This document shows positions 25,827 to 34,371 of a stretch of 64,000 nt of DNA, piece by piece. Numbering within the stretch: position 1 is the first letter of the stretch; the number at the start of each line of letters is the position of its first letter. A program made the position numbers and the translations under genes. The notes beneath the pieces are model-generated. The model searched no databases, was not told the DNA's origin, and saw only the letters and a list, made by a program, of their open reading frames with translations. Source of the DNA: Microbacterium sp. MM2322 (GTDB lineage: Bacteria; Actinomycetota; Actinomycetes; Actinomycetales; Microbacteriaceae); the NCBI RefSeq assembly GCF_964186585.1, contig NZ_OZ075067.1, positions 62,001-126,000 of the forward strand, written 5' to 3'.

Positions 25827-26015
25827 TCAGTCCTCGTCGGGGGTGGAGTCGATGACGCCGATCCCGACGGCGTGGTGGCTCGGCTCCTCGCCCTGCTTCG
25901 GCGGCGCTTTCGGCTCTTCGCCCGGCTCCTTCGCGACGCTGGGTTCTTCGAGTTCCTCGGCGTCGGGCATCTCTTCGGGGTTCTCGTGCTCGGTGGTGTC
26001 GTCGGTGTCGGCCAT
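25827..26015 (-). CDS. Small acidic, disordered protein
   Basis: 62 residues. About one third are Asp/Glu, with repeats of EEP/KEPGEEP and no hydrophobic core, so it is probably disordered. AAAGGAA lies 5 nt before the ATG, which supports translation. No family recognised. It is convergent with the septum-formation lipoprotein (6 nt apart) and divergent from the DksA-like gene. Confidence 0.6.
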   Translation of the reverse strand: MADTDDTTEHENPEEMPDAEELEEPSVAKEPGEEPKAPPKQGEEPSHHAVGIGVIDSTPDED

Positions 26016-26113
26016 GGCGGTTCCTTTCGTCGAATCCCACTGTGCGCGCGGGATGCGGCGGCCGCGACGGTCTTGACGGTCGCCGGGTCGGTGGGTACGC
26101 CTACGCTGGCCCG

Positions 26114-26452
26114 ATGGATCCGGTCGACCTTCTCCGCGCTCGCGAGCGTGCGCTGCGGGCGCAGTTGGCCCGGCTCGACGCCGATGACGCGGCCCTGCGG
26201 GTCGACCGGTCGGACGCGACTGCTGACGACGAACACGACCCCGAGGGGTCCACGCTGTCGGGGGAGTGGCAGCGGGTCGACGCGTTGAGAGCCTCGACGC
26301 GCGACGAGTTGGCGCAGGTGGCGACGGCGCTGTCGCGGGTGGATGCCGGGACCTACGGGGTGTGCGAACGGTGCGGTCGCGCGATCCCCGAGGCGCGCAT
26401 GGAAGTGCGCCCGCAGGCGACGATGTGCGTCGCGTGCGCTTCGCTGGGGTGA
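26114..26452 (+). CDS. DksA/TraR-type C4 zinc-finger protein
   Basis: 112 residues. A helical N-terminal half (LLRARERALRAQLARLDADD) leads to a four-Cys zinc finger: Cys84, Cys87 (YGVCERCGRAI), Cys105 and Cys108 (ATMCVACAS). In DksA the coiled coil enters the RNA polymerase secondary channel; here the coil is short, and the acidic DDEHDPEGSTLSGEW segment lies where the coil tip would be. A role with RNA polymerase is inferred from the family. TACGCT at 26102-26107 ends 6 nt before the ATG (leaderless type). Confidence 0.82.
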   Translation: MDPVDLLRARERALRAQLARLDADDAALRVDRSDATADDEHDPEGSTLSGEWQRVDALRASTRDELAQVATALSRVDAGTYGVCERCGRAIPEARMEVRPQATMCVACASLG

Positions 26453-26501
26453 CCGCCGGCGCCGAGAGGTTGAGGGCGGTGCTGGTACTGGTGCTGGGCG
26501 C

Positions 26502-26577
26502 GGGGCGCGCGTCCGAGGTGCGCGGGGTGCACGGGGCGCGCGTCCGAGGTGCGCGGGGTGCACGGGGCGCGCGTCCG
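26502..26577. repeat. 31-bp tandem repeat, about 2.5 copies
   Basis: Copies start at 26502, 26533 and 26564. The first two are identical over 31 bp (each begins GGGGCGCGCGTCCG and ends GGGGTGCAC) and the third matches for 14 bp. It fills the gap between two convergent genes (DksA-like and DUF222-HNH). Unit number is likely to vary between strains by slippage. No coding role seen. Confidence 0.8.
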
Positions 26578-26637
26578 CAGTGCACGGGGTGCGGCTGGGC
26601 GCCCGACGCGCCCGAGCTGCCTGAGGCGCGCGGGGCG

Positions 26638-27963
26638 TCAGAACGGTGCGGATTCTCCGGGAACCGGTGGTGCGGCAGGGGTGAACGCGACGGCCGGGGT
26701 GGGGGCGTCTTCGCGGTAGGTCCTGCCGAGGGGTGAAGTCCATTCAAGAACGCCACCCTGGAGTTGTCGGACTCGCCAGGCGGTGAATTGCTTCATCGAA
26801 TGGTGTCGCTGGCACAGATGCGCGAGGTTCGAGAGTTCGGTGGCGCCGCCGAGGGCGTGATCGTGAGTGTGGTCGACCTCGCAGCGGATCGCGGCGACGC
26901 GGCATCCGGGGAATCGGCAGTGCTGGTCACGTGCCTGTAGGAACCGCCGCATCCCGGAAGGAACGCGGTACGAGTCGGTTGCGATGGTGACTCCGGTGGT
27001 GGGGTCGTGGAAGAGGCGTTGCCAGACGCCGGTGTCTCCCGCGAGTGTGCGTGCCGATGCGGGGTCGATGGGCGAGCGACCGGACAGGTCGCACGGCCCG
27101 TCCTCGTCGCCCGTCAAGGTCGCTGCGGGCACGAGCACCTGCACCCGTGCGCGGATCGCGCCGAGCGGCCCCGCGCTGGTGTCACGGGTGTCGTCGAGCG
27201 CTGGGGTTCCGGCGAGGAGCAGGTCGGCGAACACGTCTGCCCGGACTTGATCGCTCGTGCGAGCGTCGGTCGCGACGACGTTGGTGTCGTCGCCGGTTGC
27301 ACGCTCCTCGCGTGTGTCGACGATCGCCCGTGCCTGCTGCGTCAGCCGGTCGTGGATCCCTTCGGCGATGACGGTCGGCAGGGTCGCGATGAGATCCGAC
27401 ATCCCGTCTCGTCCGGGCATCAGCCGCACGCACCGACCGGCTGCGGCCTCTTCGTGTCGTTCCGCGAAGGACCGCGGGTGCATCCGTAAGGCGAGGATCT
27501 CGAGCTCGCCCCGCACCCGGTTCGGGGTGTCTTGCTCGCACCGTTCGATCGCGATCGCCTCGAACTCGCCCCACATCTCGGCGGGCAGGGTCGTCCCGGC
27601 ATCCACGATCGCCCGCACATGCTCGCGGACGATCCGCCCCGACTCCCACGCCACCACAGCCGCAGGAAACCCTTCGATGATCGTGCGCGCTTCCCCGATC
27701 CGGCGTTGCACGGTCCTGTCGGTCGTGCGCAGGACCCCGCCGACCTCGGCCGCGATCGACCGGAGCGCCATGTCGTGGAGGCGCACTTTCGCGTTCCTGG
27801 GCGCGATCTGCTCTTCCGCCAGGCGACCCGCCGCAGCCAGTACGCGCAGCTGCTCGATCTGGGCCCGCGCGATGCGGCGCTCGATGCTCCCGACGTCCGA
27901 AACGATGCCCGCAAGTGTGGCGAGATAGTTCTCGCCACCGGGGGTTTCCATCGGTTCGGTCAT
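26638..27963 (-). CDS. DUF222 protein with C-terminal HNH nuclease domain
   Basis: 441 residues. The DUF222 region spans about 10-300, with helical segments such as ERRIARAQIEQLRVLAAAGR and VQRRIGEARTIIEGFPAAV. The HNH motif follows at about 350-405: RDQHCRFPGC, then CEVDHTHDHALGG, then LAHLCQRHHSMKQ, with zinc Cys residues and the catalytic His. These proteins are abundant in actinobacteria, often in several copies; their target is not known. Two ATGs (27963 and 27948) are close together; neither has an ideal ribosome site. Nothing around it marks a mobile element. Confidence 0.87.
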   Translation of the reverse strand: MTEPMETPGGENYLATLAGIVSDVGSIERRIARAQIEQLRVLAAAGRLAEEQIAPRNAKVRLHDMALRSIAAEVGGVLRTTDRTVQRRIGEARTIIEGFPAAVVAWESGRIVREHVRAIVDAGTTLPAEMWGEFEAIAIERCEQDTPNRVRGELEILALRMHPRSFAERHEEAAAGRCVRLMPGRDGMSDLIATLPTVIAEGIHDRLTQQARAIVDTREERATGDDTNVVATDARTSDQVRADVFADLLLAGTPALDDTRDTSAGPLGAIRARVQVLVPAATLTGDEDGPCDLSGRSPIDPASARTLAGDTGVWQRLFHDPTTGVTIATDSYRVPSGMRRFLQARDQHCRFPGCRVAAIRCEVDHTHDHALGGATELSNLAHLCQRHHSMKQFTAWRVRQLQGGVLEWTSPLGRTYREDAPTPAVAFTPAAPPVPGESAPF

Positions 27964-28264
27964 ACCTTCACTCTTGCACCAACCTCCGACATTCAGACGT
28001 CGAAATCCGCCGAACAGACACGTTGTGCACACCCCGAAGATGAGGGTTCGTTCATCTCATTGAGAGCAGTCGCTCGCGACATTGCAGAGGGCCACCGCAA
28101 GCATCGAGAAAGCTCTCCGCCCTACGCCGATGAGAAGCCGCAAGATCAGGCTGGCCGCCGAAAACACGGATCCCCGACGACGGTGACGCCAGTGGAAGTC
28201 GTCGAGTTCGGAAAATTCAGAGACCGCTTGACACCCGGCATCCCGAGCTCTAACGTACAACCAA
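27964..28264. other. Divergent intergenic region upstream of the ArsR gene
   Basis: About 300 bp with lower GC than its surroundings and no plausible gene. It contains the promoter of the ArsR/SRPBCC operon at its right end (28228-28256). I see no terminator or other palindrome in the remaining part. Confidence 0.5.
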
Positions 28265-28271
28265 ATGGTTG
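28228..28271 (+). promoter_or_regulatory. Consensus promoter with an operator over the start of a leaderless gene
   Basis: TTGACA (28228-28233), a 17-bp gap and TAACGT (28251-28256) make the best promoter in the window. Transcription should begin at about 28263, one to three bases before the ATG at 28265, so the mRNA has no leader. The perfect palindrome CAACCA-AA-TGGTTG (28258-28271) covers both the start point and the start codon, which would let the encoded ArsR protein shut off its own gene. Confidence 0.78.
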
Positions 28272-28606
28272 CACAAACGGGGCTCAGCGATGAACAGATC
28301 GACCGCGTCTTCCACGCACTCGCCACGGCGACGCGGCGCGACATCCTGCGCCGTACTCTCGAGCGTGAACAGTCGATCTCGGCGCTCGCGGCCGACTACG
28401 AGATGTCGTTCGCGGCCGTGCAGAAGCACATCGCCGTACTCGAGGCAGCCGAACTCGTCGTCAAGCGGGCCGAGGGGCGCGAGCGCCTCGTCCGCGCGGA
28501 CCCCGAGATGATCGCCCGCGCCCGCGCGCTGCTCGCGCAGTACGAAGACCTGTGGCGCGCCCGCATCGACCGCCTCGACGCCCTGCTGGCCGAGCCCGAG
28601 AACTGA
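28265..28606 (+). CDS. ArsR-family regulator of the SRPBCC gene
   Basis: 113 residues, winged HTH (FHALATATRRDILRRTLERE, then ISALAADYEMSFAAVQKHIAVLE). It has none of the Cys residues used for metal sensing, so it belongs to the metal-independent ArsR group commonly paired with SRPBCC proteins. The downstream SRPBCC gene follows after 23 nt with its own ribosome site. Self-repression through the palindrome at the start codon is inferred. The ATG at 28265 fits the leaderless promoter. Confidence 0.9.
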   Translation: MVAQTGLSDEQIDRVFHALATATRRDILRRTLEREQSISALAADYEMSFAAVQKHIAVLEAAELVVKRAEGRERLVRADPEMIARARALLAQYEDLWRARIDRLDALLAEPEN

Positions 28607-28629
28607 CCCATCCCACGAAGGAGTAGGAC

Positions 28630-29598
28630 ATGCCCGTCACCGACATCACCACCGATACCGACAATCTCACGATGACGCTCACCGCCGATGTCGATGCCCC
28701 CGTCGACCGCCTGTGGCGCGCGTTCACGCAGCCGCGCCAGCTCGAGCGGTTCTGGGGTCCTCCCGGCTGGCCCGCGACGTTCACCGCCTTCGACTTCGCC
28801 GTCGGCGGTCACGCCCACTACGCGATGACCAGCCCACAGGGCGAGAAATCGCGCGGCACGTGGGAGTTTCTCGCCATCGACGAGGGACGCAGCTTCGAGG
28901 TGATCGACGCGTTCGCCGACGAGAACGGCGAACCGCTCGCGGACTTCCCCTCGATGCGCATGCGGTTCTCGTTCGACGAGACCGCGACCGGCTCCCGCCT
29001 CTCGAACATCACCTACTTCACCTCGGTCGAAGCCCTCGAGCAGGTCGTCGCGATGGGCGCCGTCGAAGGCTCCCGCATGGCGATGAACCAGCTCGACACC
29101 GTGCTGCACGACCTGCGCGACTGGTTCCAGGGCAAGGGCACGGACGTCGAACTCCTCGACGACACCCACGTGCGCATCACCCGCCTCGTCGACGGGCCGC
29201 GCGACCTGGTCTGGCGCGCCCACAACGACCCCGACCTGATGAAGAAGTGGATGCTGGGCCCCGACGGCTGGTCGATGGTCGAGTGCGTGGTCGGCGAGAA
29301 CTACCGGAACGTGTGGGAGCAGGACGGCAAGCCCGAGACCCGCTTCGGCTTCGAGGGCGAGACGCTCCTGCTCGACGAACCGCGCCGCTCGGTCAGCACC
29401 GAGCGGATGATCGGGATGGACGGTCCGTCGACGACGAACGACCTGCAGTTCTACGAAGAGGACGGCGCGACGCTGCTGACGCTCCTCATCGAGTACCCCG
29501 ATATCCAGACGCGCGACATGATCCTCGCCACCGGCATGGCCGACGGCATGGAAGCGTCATACGCTCGTCTCGAACGCGAGGTGCTGCAGGCGGCCTGA
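28630..29598 (+). CDS. Double SRPBCC (AHSA1-like) domain protein
   Basis: 322 residues, twice the size of a single domain. Domain 1 is at about 12-155 (VDAPVDRLWRAFTQPRQLERFWGPPGW) and domain 2 at about 168-320 (VDGPRDLVWRAHNDPDLMKKWMLGPDGW). The two repeat the same order of motifs, so this is an internal duplication or fusion of two genes. The fold has a deep hydrophobic pocket for small ligands. GAAGGAG lies 5 nt before the ATG. In other bacteria ArsR-SRPBCC pairs are linked to stress or small-molecule response; ligand unknown. Confidence 0.9.
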   Translation: MPVTDITTDTDNLTMTLTADVDAPVDRLWRAFTQPRQLERFWGPPGWPATFTAFDFAVGGHAHYAMTSPQGEKSRGTWEFLAIDEGRSFEVIDAFADENGEPLADFPSMRMRFSFDETATGSRLSNITYFTSVEALEQVVAMGAVEGSRMAMNQLDTVLHDLRDWFQGKGTDVELLDDTHVRITRLVDGPRDLVWRAHNDPDLMKKWMLGPDGWSMVECVVGENYRNVWEQDGKPETRFGFEGETLLLDEPRRSVSTERMIGMDGPSTTNDLQFYEEDGATLLTLLIEYPDIQTRDMILATGMADGMEASYARLEREVLQAA

Positions 29599-29632
29599 CC
29601 GCTCGCTCGAAGCGACGTCCTCGTCTGCCGGC

Positions 29633-30094
29633 TCAGGCCCGGGCGAGGGCGTCCTCGAGCGCGACCCACGCGAGCATCGCGCACTTGACGCGGGCCGAGA
29701 ACTTCGACACCCCCGAGAGAGCCGCCGCGTCGGCGAACGTCTCTTCATCGAGCGGGATCGCGCCGCGCGAACGCAGCGCCTCACGGAACCCGTCGATGAG
29801 CTTCACCGCATCCTCGCGCGGCAGGCCGGCCTCGCCGCCGTCCTCTTCGATCAGCGCGGCGAGCATCGACGCCGACGCCTGCGAGATCGAGCAGCCCGAG
29901 CCCTCCCACGAGAGGTCGACGATGCGCTCACCGGCCTCGTCGACGCGCACGCGCAGCGTGATGTCGTCGCCGCACATCGGGTTGTGCTGGTGCGAGCTCG
30001 CTGTGCGGCCCTCTTCCGGAGACAGGCCCTGCCCGTGCGGGTGCTTCGAGTGGTCCAGGATGAGCTCCTGGTACAGCGAGTCGAGACCGTTCAT
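29633..30094 (-). CDS. sufU: SufU, zinc-dependent sulphur acceptor for SufS
   Basis: 153 residues. IscU-like fold with Cys41 (NPMCGDD), Cys68 (GSGCSIS) and Cys138 (RVKCAML), with Asp43 completing the zinc site; the SufU-specific insertion lies between the second and third Cys. It accepts persulphide from SufS for Fe-S cluster assembly. The ATG overlaps the sufS stop (ATGA). The sufBCD scaffold genes are not in this window. Confidence 0.94.
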   Translation of the reverse strand: MNGLDSLYQELILDHSKHPHGQGLSPEEGRTASSHQHNPMCGDDITLRVRVDEAGERIVDLSWEGSGCSISQASASMLAALIEEDGGEAGLPREDAVKLIDGFREALRSRGAIPLDEETFADAAALSGVSKFSARVKCAMLAWVALEDALARA

Positions 30095-31386
30095 TCGTTC
30101 ACTCCGAAGTAGGACCGGATGCCGCTGACGGCATCGACCAGGGCATCGACGTCGGCGTCGGTGTTGTACAGGGCGGCGGAGGCGCGGACGGATGCCGTCA
30201 CGCCGAACCGCCGGTGCAGCGGCGCCGCGCAGTGGTGCCCGACCCGCACGGCGATGCCCTGCGCGTCGAGGAACTGGCCGGCGTCGTGCGCGTGCACGCC
30301 GTCGACCACGAAGCTCCAGAGCCCGACTCGTTCGGCGCCCTTGGCGTCGCCGAGCAGACGGATGCCGGGGATGTCGACGAGGCCCTCACGCATGCGCTCG
30401 GCGAGGCGGACCTCGTGCGCGTGCACGGCGGGCATGCCGGCGTTCTCGAGGTAGGAGACGGCGGCGGCGAGCCCGATCGCGGGACCGATCGGCTGCGTGC
30501 CTGCCTCGAACCGCTGCGGCGGAGGCAGGTAGCCCGCCTCGTCGAGCGTGACGGTGGTGATCATCGATCCGCCGGTGAGGAACGGCGGCAGGGCCTCGAG
30601 CACGTCGCTCCGCCCGTACAGCCCGCCGATCCCGTAGGGCCCGAGCATCTTGTGCCCGCTGAAGACGGCGAGGTCGACCCCCATGGCGGGCAGGTCCAGA
30701 CGCATGTGCGGGGCCGACTGGCACGCATCCAGCACCGTGAGCGCGCCGACCTGCTGTGCGAGCGCGACGATCTCAGCCACCGGGTTGACGATTCCCAGCA
30801 CGTTCGAGACGTGCGAGAACGCGACGATCCGGGTGCGCTCGCCGATGATCTGGGCCGCGGCATCCAGGTCGAGACGGCCGTCGTCCTGCACCGGGATGTG
30901 CCGCAGCACGGCGCCGGTCCGGGCGGCGAGCTCCTGCCAGGGGATCAGGTTCGCGTGGTGCTCGGCCTCGGTCGCGACGATCTCGTCGCCGGGCTGCAGG
31001 GCGAACCGAGCGGATGCCGGTGCCCCCCGCCCGAGCGTCGCGTTGCCGATCGAGTACGCCACGAGGTTGAGGCCCAGGGTCGCGCCGCTGGTCCAGACGA
31101 GCTGCTCCTCGCGGGCGCCGACGAAGCGCGCGACGGTGGACCGGGCATCCTCGAACAGGTCCGTCGCCTCGGCGGCGAGCGTGTGCGCACCGCGATGCAC
31201 GGCCGCGTTGCTGCGGGTGAGGAAGTCGTACTCGGCCTGCAGGACCTGCCTCGGCTTCTGGCTCGTCGCGCCGGAGTCGAGGTAGACGAGCGGATGCCCG
31301 TTCACCTCCTGCTGGAGGATCGGGAAGTCCTCGCGCAGCCGGGCAGCGTCGAGCGTGGCCGGCTCGGACAGGGCGGGGGAAGTCAC
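30091..31386 (-). CDS. sufS: Cysteine desulfurase SufS
   Basis: 431 residues, PLP-dependent. It removes sulphur from cysteine, leaving alanine, for Fe-S clusters. The PLP lysine is Lys246 (FSGHKMLGPYGIGG) and the persulphide Cys is Cys386 (RVGHHCAAPL), typical of class II desulfurases. AEHHANLIPWQELA is the cofactor-stacking His region. The start is a GTG; TAGCCT ends 6 nt upstream (31398-31393 on this strand), so it may be leaderless, although AGGGGG in the gap could act as a ribosome site. Confidence 0.94.
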   Translation of the reverse strand: MTSPALSEPATLDAARLREDFPILQQEVNGHPLVYLDSGATSQKPRQVLQAEYDFLTRSNAAVHRGAHTLAAEATDLFEDARSTVARFVGAREEQLVWTSGATLGLNLVAYSIGNATLGRGAPASARFALQPGDEIVATEAEHHANLIPWQELAARTGAVLRHIPVQDDGRLDLDAAAQIIGERTRIVAFSHVSNVLGIVNPVAEIVALAQQVGALTVLDACQSAPHMRLDLPAMGVDLAVFSGHKMLGPYGIGGLYGRSDVLEALPPFLTGGSMITTVTLDEAGYLPPPQRFEAGTQPIGPAIGLAAAVSYLENAGMPAVHAHEVRLAERMREGLVDIPGIRLLGDAKGAERVGLWSFVVDGVHAHDAGQFLDAQGIAVRVGHHCAAPLHRRFGVTASVRASAALYNTDADVDALVDAVSGIRSYFGVNE

Positions 31387-31448
31387 CCCCCTAGGCTACG
31401 CCGGTGCAGGGTACCCGGGCCGAGCACCGTTCGACCGCCGGGGTGACC

Positions 31449-32222
31449 TCACATCTGGATGTAGGCGGAGTACCGGATGGTCTCGACCGTGGTGCCGTCC
31501 GCGCCCGTGTCGGCGATGACCACCCAGCGGTCGGGGGCACCCGGCGTGCCTCCGTTCGTCGCACCGTTGCTGTCCCGGTCCACTCCGAAGATGAAACGGA
31601 TACCGTCCTCCCCATCGAGCCCGAGCGGCTCCTGGGAGTCGGGCCCGAGAGCGCGGACCTCGTCTGCCGACATGCCGGGAGAGAGACCGAACTCGGCACG
31701 TACGACGACGTCGTCGCTCGTCGGTCGGTCGGTCAGGGTGATGAACGAGGGGAGACCATGCTCCTCGCGGGTCACCAGATCCTCGACCATCGTCGAGAAC
31801 GCGAATCCGCCCCAGGAGTGGACGGTGTACTCCGGGAAGTGCGAGTCGCCCTCGACCGTGGACAGCACGGGGTCTGAGCCGAATGCTGTCGTCAGCGCTG
31901 CGATGGCCTCTGACGGCTCCTCCCGCCACGAGAACGTGCCGAGGCTGCTGTCGTCGGCGGCGATGATCTCGAAACCGCCCGCGCCGAGCACGATCTCTCG
32001 GGCCGCGGCGGCGTCGGCTGGAGCCGAGGCCGACGCACTCGGCGAGGCCGCCGGAGCCGGAGGTGACGCGTTCGACGGCGCTGTGGGAGTCGGTGTGGTG
32101 GCGCGCGCGGTGTCGATCGGTGTCGTGACCATCCACACGGAGACCGCCGCAACGGCTACCGCGAGGAGACCGGCGGTGATGAGAAGGGCGAGAAGTCCGC
32201 GACGGCGGCGAGTGTCTGGCAC
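31449..32222 (-). CDS. Anchored extracytoplasmic protein of unknown function, paralogue of the 35.4-kb gene
   Basis: 257 residues. Arg-rich start, one membrane helix (about 9-33), then a Thr/Pro/Ser/Ala linker (about 38-75) that looks like a cell-wall spacer, then a soluble domain. That domain shares a pattern with the protein at 35.4-36.2 kb: IV--GAGF, A-D-----W, A-AALT-AFG--P, GD---------W-GF, then a later G-----F--G segment. I recognise no named family. The gene precedes sufS on the same strand but is probably separate (62-nt gap with the sufS promoter). Confidence 0.72.
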   Translation of the reverse strand: MPDTRRRRGLLALLITAGLLAVAVAAVSVWMVTTPIDTARATTPTPTAPSNASPPAPAASPSASASAPADAAAAREIVLGAGGFEIIAADDSSLGTFSWREEPSEAIAALTTAFGSDPVLSTVEGDSHFPEYTVHSWGGFAFSTMVEDLVTREEHGLPSFITLTDRPTSDDVVVRAEFGLSPGMSADEVRALGPDSQEPLGLDGEDGIRFIFGVDRDSNGATNGGTPGAPDRWVVIADTGADGTTVETIRYSAYIQM

Positions 32223-32257
32223 ATCACCATTCTGGGGAGCATCCGTCGGTTACTCCA

Positions 32258-34309
32258 TCAGTTGTCGGAATGCTCTACCAAACCGTAATGACGCTGGTCG
32301 ATCCGCCCGCCGCGGTCGTCGCCGGGGAGCGGTCGCGACCGCCGACCGTAGACGATCTCGGACGAGTCGAGCAGCCACGGCACGAGGGTGACGGTCACGC
32401 CGTGGACCATCATCAGCTGCTGCGCGATGCGCCGTGCGCGGCGGTTGTGCAGCGGCGCCTCCCACCAGTGCCCCACGATGTACTGCGGCAGGTAGACCGT
32501 GACCACTGACGGGCCGTGCTTCTCGCGGTACTTCTCGATGAAACCGATCAGGGGAGAGCCGTACTGGCGGTAGGGCGAGTCGACGACGACGAGGGGCACC
32601 GGCATCCGGTGATACTCCCAATCGGCCTTCAGCTCGGCGATGTCGTCGGAGGTGACGGCCACATGCACCGCGAGGGTCTTCTCGTGCTTGGCCGCCAGGG
32701 CGTAGTCGATCGCCTTCGCGACGGGCTTCTGCAGTGTGCCGACGAGGATGATCGCGAGGTCGCCCGACGAGCCGTACTTCACGGTGTCGTCCATCTCGAT
32801 CTCGTGCTCGACGTCGCGGTAGTACCGGTTCACGCCGATCATGAGGAACGCGAGGACCGGCATGGCGAGGAAGACGAGCCAGGCGCCGTGGGTGAACTTC
32901 GTGACCGTCACGATCGCGAGAACCGCGACGGTGAACGCCGCGCCGATCGTGTTGATGACGAGGCCCGAGAGCGCCGCACGGCGCGCGGGGGAGTTGCCCT
33001 TCAGCAGCTTCAGCTCACGGCGCCAGTGGCGGACCATCCCGATCTGGCCCAGCGAGAACGAGACGAACACGCCGATGATGTAGAGCTGGATGAGGGTGGT
33101 CAGGTTGGCCTGGAAGACCACGAGGATCGCGATCGCCGCACCGCCGAGGATCAGCATCCCGTTGGAGAACACGAGGCGGTCGCCGCGCGAGTTCAGCGCC
33201 TTCGGGGCGTAGCTGTCGCGGGCGAGCACCGAGCCGAGCAGCGGAAACCCGTTGAAGGCCGTGTTGGCCGCCAGCAGTAGGACGCACGCGGTCGCCGCCT
33301 GGATGATGAAGAAGAAGACCGAGTCACCGCCGAAGGTCGCGGCGGCGACCTGGGCCATGAGGCTCGGCTGCGGGCCCGACGTGCAGTCGAATCCGATGAG
33401 CGCGCACGGGTTCTCGGCGTAGCGCACGCCCGCGATCAGCGCGAGTGCGGTCAAGCCGGCGAACAGCACGATCGCGATGCCGCCCATGAGGACGAGGGTC
33501 GTCTGCGCGTTCTTGACCTTCGGGGTACGGAACGCGGGCACGCCGTTGCTCACGGCCTCGACGCCGGTGAGGGCCGAGCAGCCGCTCGAGAACGCGCGGA
33601 GCAGCAGCAGGATGAACGCGACCTGCGAGAGGCTCTCGGGCTCGACGGTGTAGGCCGCGCTCGCCGCGACCGGCGAATCGCCGATGGCCCACCGGAACAG
33701 CCCGGTCCCGATCATCAGCGCGACCGAGCCGATGAAGACATACGTGGGGATCGCGAAGGCGTGTGAGGCCTCCCGGACGCCGCGCAGGTTCACGATGACC
33801 AGCAGGATGACGAAGCCCACCGCGAGCTCGACGCGCCACGGATCGAGCACCGGCAGCGCCGAGATGATGTTGTCGACACCCGACGAGACCGACACCGCGA
33901 CGGTCAGCACGTAGTCGACGAGGAGCGCAGAGCCGACGACGACGCCCGCCTTCTCGCCGAGGTTCGTCCGGGCGACTTCGTAGTCGCCGCCGCCCGAGGG
34001 GTAGGCCTTGATGAGCTGCCGGTAGCTGAGGACCACGACGATCAGCAGCACGACGACCGCGGCGGCGACCGGCGGCGCGAAGGCCATGAAGGCAGTGCCG
34101 CCGATGAGCAGGATCATCAGCAGTTCCTGGGGCGCATAGGCCACCGACGAGAGCGCGTCGGACGCGAAGATCGGCAGCGCCCGCTTCTTCGGCAGCAGCT
34201 GCGCGTCGAGCTTCTCGGAGTCGAGCGGCTCGCCGATCAGCATGCGCTTCACGGCGGGGGAGGGGGCCGCGTTCGGGTCGCGGCTGTCACTGGTCACGGC
34301 GGGCGACAT
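32258..34309 (-). CDS. APC-superfamily permease, KimA-like
   Basis: 683 residues with about 12 membrane helices (residues about 45-490) and a cytosolic C-terminal domain of about 180 residues (from VEHEIEMDDTVKYGSSGDLA) with a Usp-like pattern. SDALSSVAYAPQELL at the first helix and YPSGGGDYEVARTNLG match the KimA potassium-importer group, whose members are inhibited by c-di-AMP. An amino-acid substrate cannot be excluded. GGGAGG lies 6 nt before the ATG. I find no c-di-AMP riboswitch in the 60 bp to the divergent gene. Confidence 0.82.
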   Translation of the reverse strand: MSPAVTSDSRDPNAAPSPAVKRMLIGEPLDSEKLDAQLLPKKRALPIFASDALSSVAYAPQELLMILLIGGTAFMAFAPPVAAAVVVLLIVVVLSYRQLIKAYPSGGGDYEVARTNLGEKAGVVVGSALLVDYVLTVAVSVSSGVDNIISALPVLDPWRVELAVGFVILLVIVNLRGVREASHAFAIPTYVFIGSVALMIGTGLFRWAIGDSPVAASAAYTVEPESLSQVAFILLLLRAFSSGCSALTGVEAVSNGVPAFRTPKVKNAQTTLVLMGGIAIVLFAGLTALALIAGVRYAENPCALIGFDCTSGPQPSLMAQVAAATFGGDSVFFFIIQAATACVLLLAANTAFNGFPLLGSVLARDSYAPKALNSRGDRLVFSNGMLILGGAAIAILVVFQANLTTLIQLYIIGVFVSFSLGQIGMVRHWRRELKLLKGNSPARRAALSGLVINTIGAAFTVAVLAIVTVTKFTHGAWLVFLAMPVLAFLMIGVNRYYRDVEHEIEMDDTVKYGSSGDLAIILVGTLQKPVAKAIDYALAAKHEKTLAVHVAVTSDDIAELKADWEYHRMPVPLVVVDSPYRQYGSPLIGFIEKYREKHGPSVVTVYLPQYIVGHWWEAPLHNRRARRIAQQLMMVHGVTVTLVPWLLDSSEIVYGRRSRPLPGDDRGGRIDQRHYGLVEHSDN

Positions 34310-34371
34310 TACGCCTCCCGCGAACTCGCCGCAACGCGAGCGGTCCCCCCCGCAGTCCCTAGACTCCCCGC

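Noticed and set aside
26502..26577. CRISPR array
   Set aside because: The 31-bp units are directly adjacent with no unique spacers, and no cas genes are present.
26638..27963. Mobile element carrying an HNH nuclease
   Set aside because: No terminal repeats, integrase or target duplication. DUF222-HNH proteins are ordinary multi-copy genes in actinobacteria.
34310..34371. c-di-AMP (ydaO) riboswitch for the KimA-like permease
   Set aside because: Only about 60 bp separate the divergent starts, too short for this riboswitch, and a ribosome site and a -10 box account for most of it.
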